Shown in pieces: positions 56,740 to 64,000 of a DNA stretch of 64,000 bases (position 1 is its first letter; every line of letters starts with the position of its first letter). The DNA comes from Gordius sp. MW1 (Eukaryota > Nematomorpha > Gordioida > Gordea > Gordiidae). The notes below the pieces were generated by a model. It was not told where the DNA came from. It was given only the letters and a program-made list of their open reading frames with translations, and did no database searches. Location of the stretch: NCBI GenBank assembly GCA_964036665.1, contig OZ038528.1:5648501-5712500 (forward strand). Reading direction: 5' to 3'. Made by a program: the position numbers and the translations under genes.

Positions 56740-58080
56740 AATTTAAATTCTTTAAATCGTCACTCTAACTCCTATAATAATAATGTTTGTAAGAAATATC
56801 ATTTTTTTGTAATAGATTCCAAATCATGCTAGACTGTTTCTAATTGCTAAAAACGGCTCCGTCTGTATCTTTCTTAGACACCCAGGAAATATAACAAATT
56901 ATTTTAAACCTATGTACGTGCAAGTTTATTCTTCAAGTATTTTTCCTACCCTTACCGTTACACCTGAGGATGATGTTGAAAATCATCAATAGCATAAGTT
57001 ATTATAGTTACTATGTCTATATAACTGAAATGCCATGTTAAATCATTTAATCAAAATAAACTTTAAAACATCTATATGCACGTGATTTTTTAAGTTTCTT
57101 TGAACAAAAATTAATTTAGGTTCAAATAAAAGATAGTTTTAGACAACGAAGAGAAAAATTAATATTGCAGAAACAGTTTTTTAAGAAAACTGTTTATTTA
57201 ACTTAATTTAGGGAATATAGCATAGTATAGTATATTAAATTTAACGATTAAATATTTATAAAAATATATATTGAGAATGAGACAAAAATTAATCCTTAAG
57301 ATTCCTTTTTTATGACTCTTGACTATCATCAGCGATAAATATTAAAATAAATATTCAATTATGAATTAGTCAAATTAAATTTAGTTTAGTCTTTATTATC
57401 AGACAAAAGCTTAACTAAACTAAAGTAGCACCAAAGCCTAAAAAACTTATTGACTTTGAAATCACTTAAGTGCAATGTATAATTTTATTTTGTTTGGCCT
57501 GAGCTTGTCTTGACGCCATTTTATTCGAACTTAAACAACTTTTGATTAAATTTAGATTAGCGTACAGATTTAAATAAATTGCAACATGAAAAATAAAAAA
57601 ATTTAATTCACGACTTAAAAAATATATGTTCCCAATTTTGATTGTTATGAAATATCATATTTTAGAATATTCAAAATTAATGAGAAAATTAAAAAAAAAT
57701 TATATTAAAATATTTATTGGTATGTTGGCTGGGCAATTTGTTTAAGGCCGACATTAGCCCTATTGCATGATTTTTATTTGCAAAAGCCAAGTGAAAATTA
57801 TCTCGGGTCAGACCTACAACCATTATCCTTCTCTCAAAATTGTTATATTATTTTTTAAATAGCAATCGTTATTGTTAATTTTTAGCTATGACCAGATTTG
57901 TAATTTCTTTATTCCTATCTATCAACGTGTTTATGTTACCCGTTAACTAACTTTACTTTTTTCTTATTTTTTGTTACTTTATCTTCACCCTTTTCCCCTC
58001 TGATAATGGGCCATAATATCGCGAAATATCGCGTTCCATTTTCCTCTTTTATCAATCCAAACCCACCGATTTTATACAAA
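56740..58080. other. Intergenic, no gene recognised
   Basis: AT-rich sequence. No coding frame or element ends recognised. Confidence 0.5.
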
Positions 58081-58087
58081 GAAATTT

Positions 58088-58167
58088 TACAATCGTCTTC
58101 TTCTTTATCAATTACGTCCCACATTCGTGGTGTTGGTTTTGATGCGTTTCTTCCATCCTGATCGGGT
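58088..58167 (-). mobile_element. 5'-truncated RTE LINE 3' end
   Basis: The minus strand GATGGAAGAAACGCATCAAA, then 'aatgtgggacgtaattgat' and a gaagaagac tail, matches the last 75 bp of the LINE at 16836-16903. The frame 57936-58124 starts inside this fragment and is unlikely to be a gene. Confidence 0.75.
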
Positions 58168-58214
58168 AAAGAGTCATGTATTAATTAATCTCTGTTATAT
58201 GGTTTTTTAAGTAT

Positions 58215-58983
58215 TTGCATTATTTTTTAAAATGTCATAGACTTCTCGTCAATATTCCCGTTCCACTTTGTGCCCTTACAATTCATTTATACAAAATTTA
58301 TTATGTGTACCATGTGAATTTTCTATATTGAATCATCAACTACATTACTTTGTTTTATTTATAAATAAATTTTATTCATCTTATGCCCTAAACATGAGGG
58401 TCTGAGACAATATTAGAAAAAATACACAAAGTAGTAGCGGAGTCTTAAATTTGTCTAACGTTTATGAGGGAAATATTTTTAATTGCATTTGACCCATGGT
58501 CGTACAGGTTTGAAATTGAGGGGGGGGGATGCAAAACATAAATGTTCGAAATTTTTAAGGGTTTTCGTAGGAAAGTTTTAGCTCAGCACCCCCCCCCCCG
58601 CCCCCAAGGCAATAAGGCTAGCTACGCCACTGGTCTTAAAATGGCCCACGTTGCCATTACACTACAACTTGCCACGCGTATAATGTATAGCCGAACTATA
58701 TTTATTTATTAGTTAACTACCTTAACCGGTTAACTTATTATGGCGTAGATATAATACATGAATAAGTATACACAACAATAAAACGGATGTTTATTATACG
58801 TCTGTAATGTTTTGATTGGGCCAGGTTTATATTTATGCTATTTACAAGGTTAATATTATAAAATAGATCAGCGTTTCCTCCATGTTTGATTATTCATATA
58901 ATTTTTCATAACCCCAGTCTCCTTTAAACGTTATGATGGCAAAATTCTTTTTTAGACTAACGATGCTTTTACTGTTCGTAGTA
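58215..58983 (+). repeat. Duplicated segment, copy B
   Basis: This is collinear with the non-transposon parts of copy A (49790-54870) and includes the older CATGGGCGTAG MITE (58494-58640) and the signal-peptide exon. It is interrupted at 58984 by a hAT element. The continuation of copy A is not found after that element, so one side was lost. Confidence 0.88.
58936..58983 (+). pseudogene. Signal-peptide exon, copy B, interrupted
   Basis: Codes MAKFFFRLTMLLLFV, two differences from copy A, with an extra in-phase ATG just upstream. The splice donor region is replaced by the hAT end (CAGGTGTGC), so the exon cannot be spliced as in copy A. Confidence 0.6.
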
Positions 58984-61664
58984 CAGGTGTGCCGATCCGA
59001 TCTGAGGGGTTTTTGAAAATTTTTATATCCCATCCGATCCGAGTTTTTTAAAATCTAAATCCGATCCGATCCGAAATTTTTAAAATAAATTTACGAACAG
59101 AACTTTTTATTGATGATTAAATTAAAAATACATAAAAATAAGGTATATCAATTTTAATTGACCTGAAATAAATATAAAATTTTATTTGACTAATTCCATA
59201 TTATCATCTAAAAATAATAATCTAAATTTTCTGGTTTAATTCGCGTTCTTCTATCTTCTAATGTTCTTCCAGCCACCGAGAAATTTCTTTCCGAAATGGT
59301 AGAAGTAGCAGATATAGCTAAGACTTTATTTGCCAGCTTATGAAGCCTTGGCAGGACTGTTTGATATGAAACCCACCATTTCAGCAAATCTTTTTTTGAA
59401 TCATATTTGCAATCATCATTTTTTAACGAAGGTAAATTGAGATTTCATCGGGGGCTTTATCTTCTTCCTGCTCATCTTCCCATTGATTAACTATTTTAAA
59501 ATATAAATTAAATAATTTATTTTATGTAAAAAATATATATACATATTTAAATGTATGTTAATTACTTTTTTGTCTTTTTTTTGAGGCTGACTATCACTAC
59601 TAATTGCCGCATAATTTTCAATCTCAGTTGCAGAATCTACCAAAAAAACCTTAGACGCTAGTGTGGATCTTATTTCATTAATTACGCCTACTCGCTCATT
59701 TGGGGGGAGCATCCTGATTTGGCGATAATTTGGGCATAAAAATGTGGCAATTTCATGTTGTTGAGTGATTAGAAATTTTGACTTGAGGGTGGTACAAATA
59801 TCTTAAGATCATTAATTTCGTGATGTTCTTCAAATCAGCCGTCGTGGTCTGATTGTGAAAGATCACTGAGTAATTGGTAATATTGAATCACTATATTGTG
59901 AAAGGTTGGGTGTTGATCAGCTTCCAGAAAGAAGCCGTTTTAAACGGCCGGAGTACTTCTATTAGTTTGGTCAGCAAATTTATCAATTACATCTATCTTC
60001 TCTGGCATTTCTATAGAAGTTAGATATGTGGTCAGTTCCTTATACTCCTTCAATATGCTCTCAAACATGTCGACTCTGGAGCTCCATCTTGTTTCTATTA
60101 TGCAAAAATATTTATTTTTGCCACTTTGCTTCATATATGTCGTTAGCTTATTGCATGCTTCTATCAAGTCATTAACCTGAGGGTAATGGAATGTAAATCA
60201 TTTTTATTGAATACGTTTCGTAGTACTGTATTCAGTAAATGGGACGTGCAATTCATTCGCTTATGATTTTGCAAGGCTTTGACCATGTTAGAGCCCTGAT
60301 CGGTAACGTGAGTTATCAATCTCATGTATTCCGTAGGGATGTGAAGTTTTTCAAAATTTACAGATATTTCTCTTAAAATATTTTCCCCTGTTTTTTTTTC
60401 AACATCTATTTTTGAAGTGAAAAGAATATGCTTATGTAAAATTCCGAGGGATATATAATGTAAAGAAAATGTTAAGTAGTTTATTTTGACAAAGTCATCT
60501 GTCCAGAGGTCGAGAGTGGCTGAACATGATTTTGCTTTTAAATGGGGGAGTAACTTTTATATTAATGCTTCTCTACTTACATCTGCAAGTTTTGCTGTAT
60601 TCTTACTTAAGGTATTCCTATCTGAAAGTAATTCATCAACGTTTATATGACCATGGCACCAATATTCAGAGATTCTTGGAGAGCATTGCTCTAAATCCTT
60701 CCCCGTTAACGATTGAAAACGGTCGAATATCTTTTGAAATAAAATAAATTAGATGCTTTTCAAAATTTTTTTTTAAATTTATGATTTCAGCGAGAGGTTT
60801 GGTAACAAATTTGTTAATTGTATTTTTAGCTGAAGTTTTTGGAATACATTTATGATGCAAAAGATGGGAACTACCTCGAATGGAATTATATGTGTAGATA
60901 TGATGGCATTTCTTGCAGATAACATAACCGGTGTATGTATCAATTTTATTTAGAAGGTCAAAGAAACTCCAAATTTGACTTTTTCCGTCTTCTTTTTTAA
61001 CTTGTTGAAGTATATTTCTTTTAAATTTTTTTATTATTTCTTCCATGACGGTTTTTAATATGTTAAACAATATAGTTGTATTTGTAGCTGTTACGAATCA
61101 TGATTATTTGCAACAACCCCCCCCCCCCCCATTGTTTTTTCCCTTCAAGTCAGATGACTCACACCATCTCGTCAACGACAATACCCCTGCACCATGGAGA
61201 TTGCTTCGAAGAGGCAAGCTCCGTCACTCATAATTACCCGGAATCAAGAGGGAAAGGAGCTACGCGTGTGCTTTAAGGAAAGGGGAGATTGTGATTGATG
61301 ATTTTCGGATTTGAGTTGAGATAGAAAGGGATGCGTGTGCTAAAAAGGAAACGGGAGATGCTGATTTATCATTGACACTAGCTTCTTTCTCGCCAAACAA
61401 GAAAGTCTAGCTACGGAAAAACTCTAGGGAAATACTGATAAATATATTAAGGTAAGTCAGGTGAGAGGTGGTATTGGGCATCAAAAATGGTAAAGTAAAA
61501 AAAGAATGCAAAGATAATTATGAAAAGGTATACTAAAAATTAATAATTTAATTAATTAGATCTTATTATTGTTTATTTTAAATCTGAAAATCCGATCCGA
61601 CTAAAATAAAATGTTGATCCGATCCGACTTCCAAAATTAAAATGTTGATCCGTGCACACCTCTA
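58984..61664 (-). mobile_element. hAT transposon with GATCCGATCC-rich ends
   Basis: Ends CAGGTGTGCCGATCCGATC and, inverted, TAGAGGTGTGCACGGATC. Both ends contain several CCGATCCGA units (58993-59075; 61588-61650). The interior codes for a decayed hAT transposase on the minus strand. A matching 8-bp TSD was not found, consistent with a later deletion at one flank. Confidence 0.8.
59208..61070 (-). pseudogene. hAT transposase (BED finger to dimerisation domain), decayed
   Basis: N-terminal part 61070-60666: BED-type finger (YVICKKCHHIYTYNSIRGSS...LLHHKC), then KDIRPFSIVNGEGFR, a hallmark of hobo/Hermes-type enzymes. A middle section (60167-59940) has ETRWSSRVDMFESIL. The C-terminal dimerisation motif lies at about 59340-59208 (ATSTISERNFSVAGRTLEDR, then the ENLDYYF end). 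The pieces are in different frames with stops between, so it is not functional. Confidence 0.85.
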
Positions 61665-61669
61665 ATTCT

Positions 61670-62032
61670 ATTAATCAAAAAATGATATTTAACAAAGATA
61701 TTAAATTGTATAAGTAAAAGCACATTCAGAAATGACATGTATAAAACAAATTAATAGATAGATATGAGCATAAAAATGAGATGTTAAAAATGGCTGCCCT
61801 TAATAATAAATAATAATTACGCCAAATAACACAAACTTTCAATTATCATGTATAAGTTGATAATAGTGTTTAAATTTGCTGTAAAATTACTGATAAATGA
61901 TGATGTACCCACAAAGTTTTCAAACAATTATTTTATTCAGATAAACTATCACAACATGCATAACACAAAAAACTTAGTTGTAAATTTTATAAAACATGTT
62001 TAAATAGCTCTTTGGCAAATAAAACATTTAAT
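61670..62032. other. Intergenic, no gene recognised
   Basis: AT-rich, no features recognised. Confidence 0.5.
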
Positions 62033-62043
62033 AATAGCATTGT

Positions 62044-62300
62044 ACTGGATGGGTTAACATTAGAGGCCAAAGTGCCCTGAGGCATATTGCAATGTGGAAT
62101 CTGATTAAAGATCCTTAACAAACTCCCATTATCAAAAATAAATTATAAAATTTTACTGGATGGGTTAATATTAGTGGCCAAAGTGCCCTGAGGCATAATG
62201 CAATGTGGAATCTGATTAGAGATCCTTAACAAACTACCATTATGTAAAGATAAAATATATCAAAATTATAAAATTTTACTGGATGGGTTAACATTAGTGG
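62044..62300 (+). repeat. Tandem repeat of about 112-123 bp, 2.2 copies
   Basis: 'actggatgggttaacatta' starts units at 62044, 62156 and 62279. Each full unit contains 'ggccaaagtgccctgaggca' and 'gcaatgtggaatctgatta'. No coding potential. Confidence 0.9.
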
Positions 62301-62309
62301 TTTGTAGAA

Positions 62310-62800
62310 TAAGAAATATGTAATTTCCATCAAAAAGTAATCTATTTTGCATAGCAATAAAAATTTCAATTTTAGGTAAGAAAAAAATTAGGAGGAAATA
62401 TGTTTATTGGTATTAAATGTGCAACTATTTTAAAAATTAAAATTCGTGCAATAATATGATTGACATTCGAGATTTAGATGTCAATACGCATATATACAAC
62501 TGTTCTATTCGAAAATTAAATGAGAAGACGCATGCTTTGCAAATTTGAACTATATTTTGACTGGTTTTAGATTCCCTGAATGTTAGACCAGTTGAGCAAA
62601 TACAAACGAATCCTGTTTAAAACAACGACAGTTCATAATAACGACAGCAATAACAAATTAGACATTAAATCTAAAATCAAAATTAGCAAAAAATATATGA
62701 ACATATGTTTAAACAACATATATATAATAAAATATATATCTCTATATATATAAGCAATTTATACATATTTAATATAATATATTAAACACTAAATTACTTA
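62310..62800. other. Intergenic, AT-rich
   Basis: No gene recognised. From about 62747 a stretch ('atttaatataatatattaaac') begins that is repeated near 63205-63225, after the MITE. Confidence 0.5.
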
Positions 62801-62811
62801 ATTAGTAAATA

Positions 62812-63122
62812 CATGGGCGTAACCAGGTTTTGAATTAGGGGGGGGGGCAGAAGTTTTTTTTCCTGAGAGCAAAAAAAAATAAAGTTCGACTATCCAAAAA
62901 TTTTCCTGAGAGCAAAAAAAAGCAACTCCCTAATTAGGCAGTGGGGGCAGCCAGACCCCCTGCCCCCCCCCCTTGGCTAAATAGGGGGGGGGGGGGCAGG
63001 GGGTCCGGCTGCCCCCCTCTGGCTAATTAGGGGGTGCAAAACATATTTTTTTTTAATTTCTAAGGGTTTTTGTATTGAAATTTTTTTTTTAATTAGGGCG
63101 GCCCCCCCTGCGTACGCCCATA
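62812..63122. mobile_element. CATGGGCGTAG-family MITE, 311 bp, with internal duplication
   Basis: It begins CATGGGCGTAACC and ends GTACGCCCATA, with a perfect 8-bp TSD AGTAAATA (62804-62811, 63123-63130). The interior is a back-to-back arrangement of C-run and G-run blocks around 62945-63020, twice the length of the other copies. Confidence 0.88.
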
Positions 63123-63130
63123 AGTAAATA

Positions 63131-64000
63131 CACGTTAGCTTGGTATAGAGTAATAGATAAGTGTATACAATTAAATATATTGAATTAAATAAAAGCAATT
63201 TTTACGTATTTAATATAATATATTAAACACTAAAATATATTATTAAAAATACACGTTAGTTTGGTATAGAGTAGTGTATAAATGAGCAATATATAATAAA
63301 TTTAAGTATTATATAAAGCATTATATTTTACAAATGTATTGATATCATCCGAGTGCCACCTCATGCCTATAGATTCGTGTTACAAATGATTAATGGAATA
63401 TTTAGAATGTTAGCAAGAAAAAACTAACGATTTTATTAAATTCAAATCATTTTTTCGTATTATCAATTGCTTAAGATTTATTTTAAATTTTCTTGCTTAT
63501 CAAGACGTAAATCAAAAATTTATTTTCGGAGTTGAGTTTTACAAATCTTTTTTCCATATAATGCTTGCCCAAGTGCCTAGAATCAGAATGTTTTAAAATC
63601 TTTTTCATGTTCAAAAAAAAATTTATTAAAAAAAGTAAAAAATCTTATTTTTTACCCAACTTAATTTCAAGTCATATGAATAATTAGTTTAGGTTTTATA
63701 GCATTTCAAACTTTGAATTCAATTATTTCAATTTGGAGTATTGTGCAATTTGCCTGTGATTTTTAAAATTTTAAATGAGAAGGTTAATATTTAGAAAATA
63801 TTGCTTTTACAAACCCCCTTTAATTTTGAAACTTTGACTTTGTCTATGCTGACTATATAACAACTTAACAACATGTAGACTTTTTTTAGTATCACTATTA
63901 TCAATATAATCACTTGTGTCTTATTCATGTAAAATATTAGAAACACTAGGAAGAGGCATTACAACATTTGTAATAAATTTTGTTGGGCCTCTTTTGACTT
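63131..64000. other. Intergenic, no gene recognised
   Basis: 63180-63270 partly repeats 62750-62800 and 63130-63160 ('acacgttagcttggtataga'). The rest is AT-rich without recognised features. Confidence 0.5.

Noticed and set aside
57936..58124. 62-codon frame with a plausible-looking protein
   Set aside because: It begins inside a LINE 3' fragment and has no support on the other side.

Overview
This is AT-rich, intron-bearing nuclear DNA from an invertebrate animal. No bacterial gene organisation is present. The one clearly intact host gene is a six-exon sphingolipid delta-4 desaturase (DEGS1 family) on the minus strand, 4470-10466. Its C-terminal '[12 protein letters not shown]' stretch looks to me more like arthropod homologues than vertebrate ones, but I could not test this and the species is not identified. 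Nearly everything else is transposable elements, many nested and many with readable target-site duplications (TSDs).

Layout. 1-3100: the 3' part of a Ty3/gypsy element with an open pol frame, one LTR, then the start of a second copy (leader and truncated gag). 4195-10466: a 71-bp hAT MITE, then DEGS1, whose introns hold a 1.5-kb foldback element and at least four MITEs. 10572-20135: a 9.6-kb hAT transposon whose near end lies about 105 bp upstream of the DEGS1 start codon. It carries kilobase-scale inverted arms with opposed G-rich/C-rich minisatellite arrays and a hAT transposase on the minus strand, and that transposase is split by a 3.1-kb RTE-type LINE with a 14-bp TSD. 22.3-26.2 kb: an LTR-element remnant and decayed hAT fragments. 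26.8-28.5 kb: a noncoding LTR element. 28.9-31.1 kb: Helitron-like elements with 3' hairpin plus CTAG ends and a tandem array. 31.7-36.7 kb: a young gypsy element on the minus strand with nearly identical LTRs, a TSD and a canonical -1 frameshift heptamer between gag and pol. 37.7-39.8 kb: a second noncoding LTR element with a MITE in one LTR. 41.0-45.4 kb: a decayed gypsy element related to the one at position 1. 45.6-49.0 kb: a TTAA-flanked piggyBac element with a hAT-like element nested in it.

49.8-61.7 kb is a duplicated segment. Copy A (49.8-54.9 kb) and copy B (58.2-59.0 kb) both contain a short exon coding for a signal-peptide-like start (MAKFFFRLTML...). In copy A this is followed by a perfect splice donor and an apparent 11-nt micro-exon, the best candidate for an undescribed host gene here. 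Insertions in one copy are dated by the empty site in the other: a 3.1-kb hAT-like element at 49974-53062 and a 1.2-kb element at 53382-54582. A degraded hAT with (GATCC)-rich ends interrupts copy B right after its signal-peptide exon.

Recurrent themes are (i) a MITE family with CATGGGCGTAG ends and 8-bp TSDs, seen about seven times; (ii) hAT-like families whose ends are packed with short repeated or palindromic motifs (GAACTAGTTC, GGCCCG, GATCCGATCC, GAACGCGTTC); and (iii) autonomous elements that are almost all broken by stops or frameshifts. The DEGS1 frame, by contrast, is preserved through five introns.
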